DNA of 64,000 bases, taken from contig JAHBUC010000007.1 in assembly GCA_019638275.1 (NCBI GenBank), positions 108,171 through 172,170 of the forward strand, given 5' to 3'. Each line of letters opens with the position of its first letter. Positions within the stretch are counted from its first letter, which is position 1. The notes under the pieces were generated by a model that made no database searches, was not told where the DNA came from, and saw only the letters and a program-made list of their open reading frames with translations. The DNA is from Cyclobacteriaceae bacterium (GTDB taxonomy: Bacteria > Bacteroidota > Bacteroidia > Cytophagales > Cyclobacteriaceae). A program made the position numbers and the translations under genes. This document shows positions 1 through 7,805 of this stretch, one piece after another.

Positions 1-2
1 AT

Positions 3-254
3 ACCGTGAATGGTTGCAACATTCAGGTAGGCGATATGTATGCTTCCGGCACGATCAGCGGTCCTTCACCGGGATCATACGGATCGTTGCTTGAATTAAC
101 CTGGAATGGTTCAAGACCACTTCAACTAAACGATCACATACAACGTTCTTTTATTGAAGATGGAGATACCCTTATACTTCGCGGGCACGCAGAGAGAAAT
201 GGTGTTCGCATCGGTTTTGGGTTGTGTACCGGAAAAATTTTACCTGCACTTTAA
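3..254 (+). CDS. fahA: Fumarylacetoacetase, C-terminal part (5' end outside window)
   Basis: This is the last 83 codons of an enzyme that splits fumarylacetoacetate into fumarate and acetoacetate, the final step of tyrosine/homogentisate breakdown in the cytoplasm. The frame is open to the left edge, so the gene begins outside the window; the GTG at 6 is internal. The tail is diagnostic: a GTISGP stretch, a Gly-Ser-Leu-Leu-Glu-Leu-(T/S)-Trp stretch, then a RIGFG-x-C-x-GK-x-LPA ending, closely matching the end of animal and bacterial FAH. It sits 10 bp upstream of a flavin reductase-like gene on the same strand, suggesting one catabolic operon. Confidence 0.9.
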   Translation, partial: TVNGCNIQVGDMYASGTISGPSPGSYGSLLELTWNGSRPLQLNDHIQRSFIEDGDTLILRGHAERNGVRIGFGLCTGKILPAL

Positions 255-264
255 AATTTAAGCT

Positions 265-1131
265 ATGGTAATCGATCCCAAAGAAATGCATTTCAGCAAA
301 GTACACGGTTACCTGTTGAGTGCCGTGGTACCCCGTCCGATTGCATTCGCCAGCACCATCGATAAAGATGGAAATGTAAACCTGAGTCCATTTAGCTTTT
401 TCAATTGTTTCGGAGCAAACCCGCCTATACTTGTTTTTTCTCCAGCCCGGAGAGGACGCGACAACACGGTGAAGAACACGTACGAAAATGTGCTGGAAGT
501 TCCCGAAGCGGTGATCAGCATGGTGAACTACAACATGGTACAACAAATGTCGCTGGCCAGCGCAGAGTACCCGAAAGGCGTTAACGAATTTGTTAAAGCC
601 GGTTTTACAGAAGTAAAATCAACTTTGGTAAAACCGCCACGTGTGGGTGAGTCGCCTGCATCATTTGAGTGTAAGGTGCTACAGGTAATTAAAACTGGTG
701 AAGGTGGGGCTGCAGGCAATCTGGTGGTGTGTGAAGTGATACTCATGCACATTAAAGATGAAGTGCTTGGTGATGACGGAAAGATTGATCCGTTTAAACT
801 GGATGCTGTTTCCCGTATGGGTGGCGATTGGTATTGCCGTGCCGCAGGTGAAAACCTGTTTAAATTGCCTCAGCCGGGAAACAAAATTGGTATCGGAATG
901 GATAACCTTCCGGAATCAATCCGCAATAGTAAAATACTTACCGGGAATGACCTGGCTTTATTAGCTGGTGTAGAAAAAATTCCGGATGTAGCGTATCTGC
1001 TAATCAATGATCAGGATAGGGGTGCCTTGCAACTTGGTGAAGAGGTTGTGCATCAACGCGCACAATCCTATCTGAAAGAGGGTAAGGTTGCTGAAGCGTG
1101 GAACCTTCTGCTTTCGCAGAACAAAAACTAA
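265..1131 (+). CDS. Flavin reductase family protein (FMN-binding split barrel)
   Basis: A 288-aa cytoplasmic protein of the flavin reductase/flavoredoxin family, which binds FMN in a split beta-barrel. The N-terminal third carries the family pattern: a PRPIAFAST strand near residue 23, then NLSPFSFFNCFGANPP near 39-54, the usual FMN phosphate-binding region. The C-terminal ~80 residues are helical and not part of the barrel. The 10-bp gap to fumarylacetoacetase and the shared strand suggest co-transcription, so it may serve aromatic amino-acid catabolism, but the actual electron acceptor cannot be told from sequence. It converges on pdhB with only 10 bp between the stop codons and no obvious hairpin. 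Confidence 0.85.
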   Translation: MVIDPKEMHFSKVHGYLLSAVVPRPIAFASTIDKDGNVNLSPFSFFNCFGANPPILVFSPARRGRDNTVKNTYENVLEVPEAVISMVNYNMVQQMSLASAEYPKGVNEFVKAGFTEVKSTLVKPPRVGESPASFECKVLQVIKTGEGGAAGNLVVCEVILMHIKDEVLGDDGKIDPFKLDAVSRMGGDWYCRAAGENLFKLPQPGNKIGIGMDNLPESIRNSKILTGNDLALLAGVEKIPDVAYLLINDQDRGALQLGEEVVHQRAQSYLKEGKVAEAWNLLLSQNKN

Positions 1132-1141
1132 ACAGATTTTT

Positions 1142-2122
1142 TTAGTCGCGATACATCACCGCTTTCACGGCCTTCACCGTACGCTCAACATTGGGCAAAA
1201 TGGCCTGAATCAAGGTTGGGGCATAGGGAAGTGGTGCATCCGCATTGGTAATGCGGTGAACGGGTGCATCCAGGTAATCGAAAGCGTGCTTCTGTACATG
1301 GTAAGTAATCTCCGTTGAGATAGAAGCCAGAGGCCATGCTTCCTCAACAATCACCAAGCGGTTGGTTTTCTTTACCGATTCAACAACTGTCGCATAATCG
1401 ATCGGGCGAACGCTCCTCAGATCAACCACTTCAGCGGAAATATTTTCCTTTGCCAACTCTTCAGCTGCTGCCAGTGCAACTTTTGTGATCTTGCCAAAAG
1501 TGACCAGTGTAACATCAGTACCCGCGCGTTTGATATCAGCCTGGCCAATCGGGATAAGGTATTCCTCTGCAGGAACTTCTCCCTTATCGCCATACATCAA
1601 TTCCGATTCCATGAAGATAACCGGGTCGTTATCGCGAATGGATGATTTCAATAATCCTTTTGCATCATATGGGTTGGATGGAACCACCACTTTTAACCCC
1701 GGGCAGTTGGCATACCAGTTTTCAAAGTTTTGCGAGTGTTGTGCACCAAGCTGGCCGGCATTACCCGTGGCACCTCTGAATACAATGGGTACATTATATT
1801 GACCGCCCGACATGGAGTACATCTTGGCGGCCGAGTTGATGATTTGATCAATCGCGACCAGCGAAAAGTTGAAGGTCATGAATTCAACAATTGGCCTTAG
1901 CCCGTTCATGGCTGCGCCAATACCTACACCGGTAAAGCCTAGTTCTGAGATGGGGGTATCAATAACCCGTTCAGGTCCAAATTCATCCAGCATGCCTTGG
2001 CTTACCTTATAGGCTCCATTGTATTCGGCTACCTCTTCACCCATTAGGAAAACACTGGGGTCTCTCCGCATTTCTTCGCTCATGGCTTCACGCAGGGCTT
2101 CTCTGAATTGAATTTCTCGCAT
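1142..2122 (-). CDS. pdhB: Pyruvate dehydrogenase E1 component, beta subunit
   Basis: A 326-aa E1-beta subunit of the pyruvate (or possibly branched-chain 2-oxo acid) dehydrogenase complex. With the alpha subunit it decarboxylates pyruvate using thiamine diphosphate and passes acetyl to the E2 lipoyl domain. The pyrimidine-binding transketolase domain covers about residues 4-180 (MGEEVAEYNGAYKVS, the ELGFTGVGIGAAMNG stretch and GGQYNVPIVFRG) and the transketolase C-terminal domain about 195-315. Length is standard. No alpha or E2 gene adjoins it here, so it is unlinked, as is frequent in Cytophagales. A well-formed promoter lies 65-96 bp upstream of the start, making it a separate transcription unit from the OmpA gene. 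Confidence 0.9.
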   Translation of the reverse strand: MREIQFREALREAMSEEMRRDPSVFLMGEEVAEYNGAYKVSQGMLDEFGPERVIDTPISELGFTGVGIGAAMNGLRPIVEFMTFNFSLVAIDQIINSAAKMYSMSGGQYNVPIVFRGATGNAGQLGAQHSQNFENWYANCPGLKVVVPSNPYDAKGLLKSSIRDNDPVIFMESELMYGDKGEVPAEEYLIPIGQADIKRAGTDVTLVTFGKITKVALAAAEELAKENISAEVVDLRSVRPIDYATVVESVKKTNRLVIVEEAWPLASISTEITYHVQKHAFDYLDAPVHRITNADAPLPYAPTLIQAILPNVERTVKAVKAVMYRD

Positions 2123-2186
2123 AGTACGTTCTGGTTTATTGCCATTTAGAACGCTGACAGGTAAATGCAGGCTTTAAAGGCAGGCG

Positions 2187-2218
2187 TAAAAATAGTACCT
2201 GTGGGGTGATTGACAAAA
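2187..2218 (-). promoter_or_regulatory. Bacteroidota-type promoter of pdhB
   Basis: On the minus strand TTTTG (2218-2214) is followed after 19 bp by TATTTTTA (2194-2187), one mismatch from the Bacteroidota consensus TTTG-N19-TAnnTTTG. Transcription would begin near 2180, giving a leader of roughly 58 nt before the pdhB ATG at 2122. Confidence 0.6.
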
Positions 2219-2220
2219 TA

Positions 2221-2252
2221 AAAAACCATCCCGAAACATCGGGATGGTTTTT
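2221..2252 (-). terminator. Intrinsic terminator after the OmpA-like lipoprotein gene
   Basis: A perfect 14-bp inverted repeat (2221-2234 and 2239-2252) with a 4-nt loop; the arms carry A5/T5 at their outer ends so it reads as a terminator on either strand. It lies 22 bp downstream of the minus-strand lipoprotein stop codon and just upstream of the pdhB promoter. Confidence 0.85.
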
Positions 2253-2274
2253 AATCCAATGATATGTTTAAGCC

Positions 2275-4053
2275 TTATCTAAGGGCGTTTCTGAAAGCCT
2301 CAGAAGTAGCCCACTTGCTGAACTCAAGGTCAGTTAGAGCGGCTGATTTTAAATCAGGGTTAATTTTAACGGCATTGGTAAGGTTGCTTACAACGCCTTC
2401 GGCATTGCCTAAACGGGCAGATGCAACAGCTGCTCCGTAATAAGCGTGAGCATGGTTGCTGTCTAAACGTGAAGCCTCACCAAATGAAGTAAGGGCATTC
2501 TGGTAGTCTTTGTTCAATACCTGAGCAAGACCTTTGTTAAACAGGTTGTCAGCGGTATTGGCAGCAGAAGATTCAGCGCTAACCGCCTCGCTGTAACGAG
2601 CGATTACAATAGCAGCAGAACCTTTCACACCATTTACACCGGCTGCATTATCGCCACGTAAGCCGCTGCTTAATGCTTTGTTTGCGCTGCTATAAGCTGC
2701 ATAGGCGTTGCCCTGCATCATGGATACAGAAGCCAGGTTTGCATGTACTTCAGGTGCATTGGCATTGATGCGGGCAGCAATGTCAAGCTGAGCTTTTGCC
2801 TTATCGGCAAGACTTGAAGCATTTGAAGGATTTTCAATAGCCTGAGCGATGTAAACCGCAGCCAGGTTGTTGTGTGCATTCCAGTTGGTGCCTTTCTTGG
2901 TAGCAGCTTCGTAAATAGCGGCTTTCTCTTCCAATGAAGGAGTAAGGGTAGCAGAATACATCAATTCTTCAAAAGAAAGGGCATCAGCACTAGCCTGACC
3001 GGTTGTGATTTGCTTGGATAGTACAGCAATCTCCGCATCAGTCTTTTTGTCCTTGATGGTAAGGATTTCAGTTTTTGCCGTTCTCAGTTTAGGATATACA
3101 TCTTTGAAAACTTTCTTGTAGGTCTTCAGTTTTTGCATTTGCTTTTCCTGGCTTTCGAAAGAACCGCCACCGTTGATGATGTTCAGGTATTCAGCTTTTT
3201 CTTCGGAAGTGATTCCATCATAAGCTGCCAAGGCAGTTTGGAATTCATTCCACTCGCGAACTACGGGCTTCAGAATAAATTGAATGGAATCAGCTTTGCC
3301 TTTGTAGTCATACTTCTTCATCTGCTGGCGATAGAATTTCTCAATCGCTGCAGCACGTTCGGGTGAAAGTTTGCTGTTAACACGTTCGGCACCTTCAGGT
3401 GAGTGTGTACCGGTAATGGTTACCGTTTTAGTAACGTTTTTAGAAGCGATGAAGGCATCTAATTGCTTTCCTTTGTCGCTTTTTACTTCAGAGGTGCGCA
3501 ATACAGAACGACCTTGTTCAAAAATGAAATCGGGGATAACAATCGGTACAATTTCTTCCTGGTTGTTATAACCATGTTCTGCATAGGAAGCAAATGAAAC
3601 AGGCTTAACCAGTTTTGAAGTAGTGATCACTCCAACGGCTACATCCATACGAGGAGATGCCTTTGATTTGGTTCCCTTTGAAGCAACACCTTCAACCTGC
3701 AATACGCCTGACTTCATAGCAGGGGAGTAAGGAAAAGCGAAGCTCTTCGTTACACGAGGTTGTTCAGTTGCTGCATTCGGGTAATCTTCCGATTTGAATT
3801 CAATGGCCGGAAGTGCAGTTTCCTGATCTCCGTACTTGTAAAAAGAGTTCACTGAATAGGTGGTACCCTTTTTTAACATTTTTACAGGGAGGTTAGCGGC
3901 CATGTCGTAAGCCACAGTGTCCTTATGAACCTCCAATGGATTGGGGGTTACAGTCAGTTGCTGTTCTTTCGACATTTTTACCATCTGGGGGAGGGTACAC
4001 CCAGCCAGGCTAAGTACTCCTACGATCAAGAATGCGTAAAGTAATTTTCTCAT
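2275..4053 (-). CDS. OmpA-domain lipoprotein with C-terminal TPR repeats
   Basis: A 592-aa envelope protein. The start at 4053 is chosen because it gives a clean lipoprotein signal: basic N-terminus, hydrophobic core and LSLAGC lipobox with Cys19. About residues 185-290 resemble an OmpA-like peptidoglycan-binding domain (strand pattern plus THSPEGAERVNSKLSPERA), and residues ~370-590 form TPR-like helical repeats rich in Ala. It is therefore probably anchored by lipid in the outer membrane and contacts peptidoglycan. This OmpA-TPR layout is common in Bacteroidota but its specific role is unknown. It has its own promoter (4089-4119) and terminator (2221-2252), so it is monocistronic. Confidence 0.8.
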   Translation of the reverse strand: MRKLLYAFLIVGVLSLAGCTLPQMVKMSKEQQLTVTPNPLEVHKDTVAYDMAANLPVKMLKKGTTYSVNSFYKYGDQETALPAIEFKSEDYPNAATEQPRVTKSFAFPYSPAMKSGVLQVEGVASKGTKSKASPRMDVAVGVITTSKLVKPVSFASYAEHGYNNQEEIVPIVIPDFIFEQGRSVLRTSEVKSDKGKQLDAFIASKNVTKTVTITGTHSPEGAERVNSKLSPERAAAIEKFYRQQMKKYDYKGKADSIQFILKPVVREWNEFQTALAAYDGITSEEKAEYLNIINGGGSFESQEKQMQKLKTYKKVFKDVYPKLRTAKTEILTIKDKKTDAEIAVLSKQITTGQASADALSFEELMYSATLTPSLEEKAAIYEAATKKGTNWNAHNNLAAVYIAQAIENPSNASSLADKAKAQLDIAARINANAPEVHANLASVSMMQGNAYAAYSSANKALSSGLRGDNAAGVNGVKGSAAIVIARYSEAVSAESSAANTADNLFNKGLAQVLNKDYQNALTSFGEASRLDSNHAHAYYGAAVASARLGNAEGVVSNLTNAVKINPDLKSAALTDLEFSKWATSEAFRNALR

Positions 4054-4088
4054 TGGATTTTGAATTTTGGTTGTTTTTAAGCGAGTCG

Positions 4089-4119
4089 CAAAACTACGTC
4101 TATATGATTTTTTTTGCAA
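4089..4119 (-). promoter_or_regulatory. Promoter of the OmpA-like lipoprotein gene
   Basis: Minus strand TTG (4119-4117), 20-bp spacer, TAGTTTTG (4096-4089), a full match to TAnnTTTG. The predicted transcript starts about 30 nt before the ATG at 4053, which supports that start codon over the upstream in-frame one. Confidence 0.65.
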
Positions 4120-4147
4120 TTATACTCAAAAAATAAAGATTTTGGCC

Positions 4148-4179
4148 TTTAGTAAAGGTTTCAGGGAACCGTATATTTG
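4148..4179 (+). promoter_or_regulatory. Possible promoter of the PspC-like gene
   Basis: TATATTTG (4172-4179) matches the -7 consensus exactly; the -33 element is weak (TTTA at 4148-4151, 20-bp spacer). A small palindrome, GTCGT-TAA-ACGAC (4195-4207), lies between it and the start codon at 4236. Confidence 0.45.
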
Positions 4180-4235
4180 TAAAAGTGTTTATTGAGTCGT
4201 TAAACGACCTATATCAGGGATGAAAGCCATTATTT

Positions 4236-4463
4236 ATGGGTAATCTGATGGAGAAAATTCAATTTAACCTCGAAGAATACACATTTGGCGTGTGTACCCG
4301 GCTAGGTGAGAAATTAGGAATCGCTACTTCTCACATCCGGTTATTCTTCATTTATGCCTCGTTTATCACGTTTGGCTCCCCGGTTATCATTTACCTGGGG
4401 TTGGCCTTTATCATGAATTTGCGCAAGTCCTTGCGCAAGAGAAGTCCTATTTGGGATTACTAG
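4236..4463 (+). CDS. Small PspC-domain membrane protein
   Basis: A 75-aa protein that looks like a lone PspC domain: a short amphipathic N-terminus, a Gly-Val-Cys-x-x-Leu-Gly-x-x-(I/L)-Gly motif (where PspC proteins usually have GVCGGL), then one or two closely spaced hydrophobic segments (residues ~32-62) and a basic tail. PspC domains sit in the inner membrane and in phage-shock systems sense membrane stress together with PspA/PspB; none of those partners is nearby. An alternative start is ATG 4248. Its 3' end overlaps the convergent glycosyltransferase gene by 17 bp. Confidence 0.65.
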   Translation: MGNLMEKIQFNLEEYTFGVCTRLGEKLGIATSHIRLFFIYASFITFGSPVIIYLGLAFIMNLRKSLRKRSPIWDY

Positions 4464-5478
4464 CGGGCAATTTTTCTTCGGAAATACGCTTTCTACCTAA
4501 CAGGTAGTAGTCGAAAATTACCATACCCCCGTAAACCTGGCTCATATCAAAGGGAAACAGACTCTGAAGTGATGAGCGCTCAGCCCGTAAATCCGGTTTC
4601 GTTCTCAAAAAGTCTCGTATGGCGCGATAAACTGCTTTTCCATCCTGCGTATGTCCTTCAAGCACAAACTTTAATGCAGCCACCAGGTCGAGCAGCATTC
4701 GGATGGGTAATTTATACCAAAGTTGATTGCCGGGAAGGTGCTTGTAAATGAGGCTAAGTCCATTTCGGAAATTATAATAGGTTTTTCGAGGATTGTTTCG
4801 TGGAAGCGTGCCTGCGCCTACATGAAACACCGTGCTTGATCCGCAGTAAAACACCTGCTTGCCCATTCGGTGAATTTTCCAGCACAGATCAATTTCCTCC
4901 ATGTGCGCAAAAAATGTCTCATCCAGCCCGCCAAGGTGGTGATAAACTTCCGATCGGATGACCAGGCATGCACCGCTGGCCCAAAACACTTCGCGTGTAT
5001 CGTTGTACTGGCTACTATCTTTCTCAGTAAAGTTGAACATCCTTCCCCGACAAAAAGGATAGCCCCATGAATCGATAAAACCGCCACCGGCCCCGGCATA
5101 CTCAAACTCATCTTTTTGATGGTAGGTTAATATTTTTGGTTGGACAGCGGCTATCGATACGTTTTCATCCAGTAACTGCACCATTGGTTCAAGCCAGTTG
5201 GCAGTAACCTCAACATCGGAATTCAGCAGTACATAATACTCACTGTTAACTTGTTTGAGCGCCTTGTTGTATCCTCCGCAGAAACCATAGTTAGCATCCA
5301 GCGCAATAACTTCAACAGAGGGAAACTGATCTTTAACTAACCTGATTGACCCATCGGTTGAACCATTATCAGCAACAACAATACGAGCCTGTTGGGTGCA
5401 TGTGATCACGGATGGCAAAAACTGTTGAAGTAGTTTTTCACCATTATAATTCAGTATAACAACGGCTGTCTTGCTCAA
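4447..5478 (-). CDS. Family 2 glycosyltransferase
   Basis: A 343-aa GT-A fold glycosyltransferase, likely acting at the cytoplasmic face of the inner membrane on a cell-surface glycan. The N-terminus has the GT2 pattern: VVILNYNGEKLL, ADNGSTDGS near 37-45, GFCGGYNKAL near 67, and the metal/nucleotide-sugar motif LLNSDVEV near 82-89. The acceptor region has a HMEEIDLCWK stretch typical of rhamnosyl/galactosyl transferases of this class. Residues ~240-290 form an amphipathic, membrane-associated part. Donor and acceptor sugars cannot be assigned. It is not inside a polysaccharide cluster. It is followed upstream (5509) by ybaB with a 30-bp gap, so these may be co-transcribed. Confidence 0.85.
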   Translation of the reverse strand: MSKTAVVILNYNGEKLLQQFLPSVITCTQQARIVVADNGSTDGSIRLVKDQFPSVEVIALDANYGFCGGYNKALKQVNSEYYVLLNSDVEVTANWLEPMVQLLDENVSIAAVQPKILTYHQKDEFEYAGAGGGFIDSWGYPFCRGRMFNFTEKDSSQYNDTREVFWASGACLVIRSEVYHHLGGLDETFFAHMEEIDLCWKIHRMGKQVFYCGSSTVFHVGAGTLPRNNPRKTYYNFRNGLSLIYKHLPGNQLWYKLPIRMLLDLVAALKFVLEGHTQDGKAVYRAIRDFLRTKPDLRAERSSLQSLFPFDMSQVYGGMVIFDYYLLGRKRISEEKLPASNPK

Positions 5479-5508
5479 GATTGAGGATTAAAAATTGAGT
5501 GAAAGAAT

Positions 5509-5844
5509 TTACCCCATCATGCCGCTTAAATCAATACCTGGGATGTTAGGAAGCAGGCCTTCGGTACTTTTTCGTAATTCTTCTTTTGCCATTACTTCTG
5601 CTTCTTCAGCAGCTTTGTTTACCGCGGCCACGATTAAATCCTGAACGATAATTTTATCTTCGGCTTTAAGCAAGGTAGGATCAATATCTACCGCAAGCAG
5701 TTTCCGTTTGCCGTTAACGGTTACTTTTACCATACCGCCACCAGATTCTCCGTGGGTGGTAAGTTTATCAAGATTATCCTGAGCTTCTTTAATGCGGGCC
5801 TGAACTTCTTTCATTTTGCCCATCATCTTCATCATGTCAAACAT
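5509..5844 (-). CDS. YbaB/EbfC family nucleoid-associated protein
   Basis: A 111-aa DNA-binding protein of the YbaB/EbfC family, small dimeric proteins that bind and bridge DNA. It starts with the Met-rich MFDMMKMMGKMKEVQ helix and has the conserved core GGGMVKVTVNGK near 35-46 and DLIVAAVNKA near 68-77. Length is normal for the family. In many bacteria it is linked to dnaX-recR; here it lies between a glycosyltransferase and a type IX-secreted protein instead. Confidence 0.88.
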   Translation of the reverse strand: MFDMMKMMGKMKEVQARIKEAQDNLDKLTTHGESGGGMVKVTVNGKRKLLAVDIDPTLLKAEDKIIVQDLIVAAVNKAAEEAEVMAKEELRKSTEGLLPNIPGIDLSGMMG

Positions 5845-5903
5845 AGCGCAGCAATTAAGGTAATCAATAGAAATTTAATCAGGGCGCAATCTACGATTTA
5901 TTA

Positions 5904-7805
5904 CTACTTCCTACGAAGCAGTACCACGGATCCGGTGCGTTTAAATGACCGGCCCGCAAGGTCAATGAGATCAGCGGTGAATACATACGTACCTTCAGGT
6001 TGTTCTTTTCCGCGATAGGTACCGTCCCAACCGTTATCACGATCGGTAGTAACAAACAACAACTCGCCCCAACGGTTAAAAATGCGCATCTCAAATGAAG
6101 CGATGTATTGTCCAAAAACTACAAAGGTCTCATTATCAACCGGGCCTTGTCCATCTGGTGTGAAGGCTGTTGGGTAAAATAATTTTGGTTCCTTGATCAG
6201 TATGATTTCATTTGAAACGGCTTCACCCAAACCTGCTTCATTGGCCACTGCTTTAATGATATACCGACTTACCTGATTGTCAGGATCAATGTCGGAATCA
6301 GTGTAGGCGGTTGTTCCCGCAGTAACGGTAATGCTTTGTATGAGAACCCCCTGTTCGTTATACTTCTCGATCCGGTACTCCTCAACTCCTGCCGACCATC
6401 CGGTATAGGCACTCCAACTGAGAGAGGAGAAGTTTTCGCGGGTTAGCACTCCGCTTAAACGTATGGGACAAATTTCACTTCCTGTTGGGGCAGCATTGCC
6501 ACATACGTCTGTATAACCAACCTGATAGCAAAATTCGCCCTCGGTTGTATAGCTTGCATCCGTAAACTGCGGAGTCCCCGATTGACCAATAAGTTCGGCA
6601 TTTGCTCCGCCTGATTTTCTAAAAATCCGGTAAAGACTTGTTTGAAAAGCAGGATCTTGTTGCCAGGTTATGTCTGCTCCTTGTGTTACAATGGCTGTTG
6701 CGTTGGTTATTGCCGTTGGAACATCAGATGAAAAAGCCGTTACGCATTTCGCCAACGAAATGCTCAGACTCCCATTGGAGTAGTTTGATACCACTTGATA
6801 GCAATAGTCTGTTTTACAGACCGTAGTGTTATCGGTAAACGAAGTTGCTCCTGTGGTTGTAAGCAATGTGGCATCACGCTCAAGGGAAAAGTTTGTGATG
6901 CCTGTTGTGTTTGTGATCCAGTTTAGTTGGTTTTGATTGTTTTGTGCAGCAGCATCGAAGTTTGCGCTGCAAATTACGTTTGAATAATTTGTGGTGTTAT
7001 TACAAGGATCATAAGCACCCAATCGGAAACAGTAGTAATTATCGTCAGGTCGTAGATTAGTTACTGAAACAGTTGATGTGTTAAACAGGGTTTGCGCCAA
7101 CTGAAAGGTTGTATTGTTGTTGGTTGCAATTTCAAGCCGGTATTGTATGTTGCTTGCGCCTGAAAAGTTAAGATCAATGCGATCGGAACTCATAACATTC
7201 AGTTGATTAATGAAGGGTGCAGGCAAGGTGGCCAGGGCTTCAATCATTTGCGTATTGGAGCCGCAGTTATCATCGGCATTAACATCTTTACCCCGAACGG
7301 ATATGGTTTTGTTCCCGCTGCTGGCATAAGTATGGTTGGCAATAGCCAATAAGCCTTTGGGTACCTGAACTTCCGGACTGCCATCATTGAAGTTAATGAT
7401 GTACGCATCGTAGTTTGTGTCGGTAACGCGAACCTGAACTTCATTCCCACTACAGGTAACCATATTAAATGATGGAGGAGTGTTTGCGGTTACGATTATT
7501 TGAATTACGTCAGTCGGGGGATTCATAGCCTGGTACAAAACCGATAAGGTATATACACCCGGTTGCGTGTAGGTGTGCGTAAAGGAATTTTGCGCCCCGG
7601 GAGATCCATCTCCCCAATTCATATTACAGGGTTTGGTTGGAGTACACTCGTCTGTAGTTAGAAGATTGGCATTAAGAATAGTGACGGTTAGTGGAGCGCA
7701 TCCTTTCCGCTCATCCACCTGAAATCTACCATTCTGGCTCGCGTATTGTGCGTTTATCAGAAATGAAGTGAGAAAGAAGAAGCCAATAAAAAGCCTTACT
7801 ATCAT
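5904..7805 (-). CDS. Secreted PKD-domain protein with gliding-motility/T9SS C-terminal domain
   Basis: A 633-aa exported protein. It has a signal peptide (hydrophobic residues ~3-17, cleavage probably after NAQ), a PKD-type fold near 30-110 (NWGDGSPGAQNSFTHTYT and the second GSPEVQVP/NHTYASSGN repeat), several fibronectin type III-like domains (~190-540) and a C-terminal gliding-motility-associated domain (FYPTAFTPDGQGPVDNETF, then EMRIFNRWGELLF, NGWDGTYRG, PEGTYVF). That C-terminal domain is the type B sorting signal that sends proteins through the type IX secretion system to the surface. It is probably an adhesin-like surface protein. Its ATG overlaps the hutH stop codon (ATGA), so translation is probably coupled to an apparently unrelated metabolic gene. 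Confidence 0.85.
   Translation of the reverse strand: MIVRLFIGFFFLTSFLINAQYASQNGRFQVDERKGCAPLTVTILNANLLTTDECTPTKPCNMNWGDGSPGAQNSFTHTYTQPGVYTLSVLYQAMNPPTDVIQIIVTANTPPSFNMVTCSGNEVQVRVTDTNYDAYIINFNDGSPEVQVPKGLLAIANHTYASSGNKTISVRGKDVNADDNCGSNTQMIEALATLPAPFINQLNVMSSDRIDLNFSGASNIQYRLEIATNNNTTFQLAQTLFNTSTVSVTNLRPDDNYYCFRLGAYDPCNNTTNYSNVICSANFDAAAQNNQNQLNWITNTTGITNFSLERDATLLTTTGATSFTDNTTVCKTDYCYQVVSNYSNGSLSISLAKCVTAFSSDVPTAITNATAIVTQGADITWQQDPAFQTSLYRIFRKSGGANAELIGQSGTPQFTDASYTTEGEFCYQVGYTDVCGNAAPTGSEICPIRLSGVLTRENFSSLSWSAYTGWSAGVEEYRIEKYNEQGVLIQSITVTAGTTAYTDSDIDPDNQVSRYIIKAVANEAGLGEAVSNEIILIKEPKLFYPTAFTPDGQGPVDNETFVVFGQYIASFEMRIFNRWGELLFVTTDRDNGWDGTYRGKEQPEGTYVFTADLIDLAGRSFKRTGSVVLLRRK

Noticed and set aside
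172..546. A 124-codon minus-strand frame across fahA and the flavin reductase
   Set aside because: Antisense to two well-identified genes, with no family features of its own.
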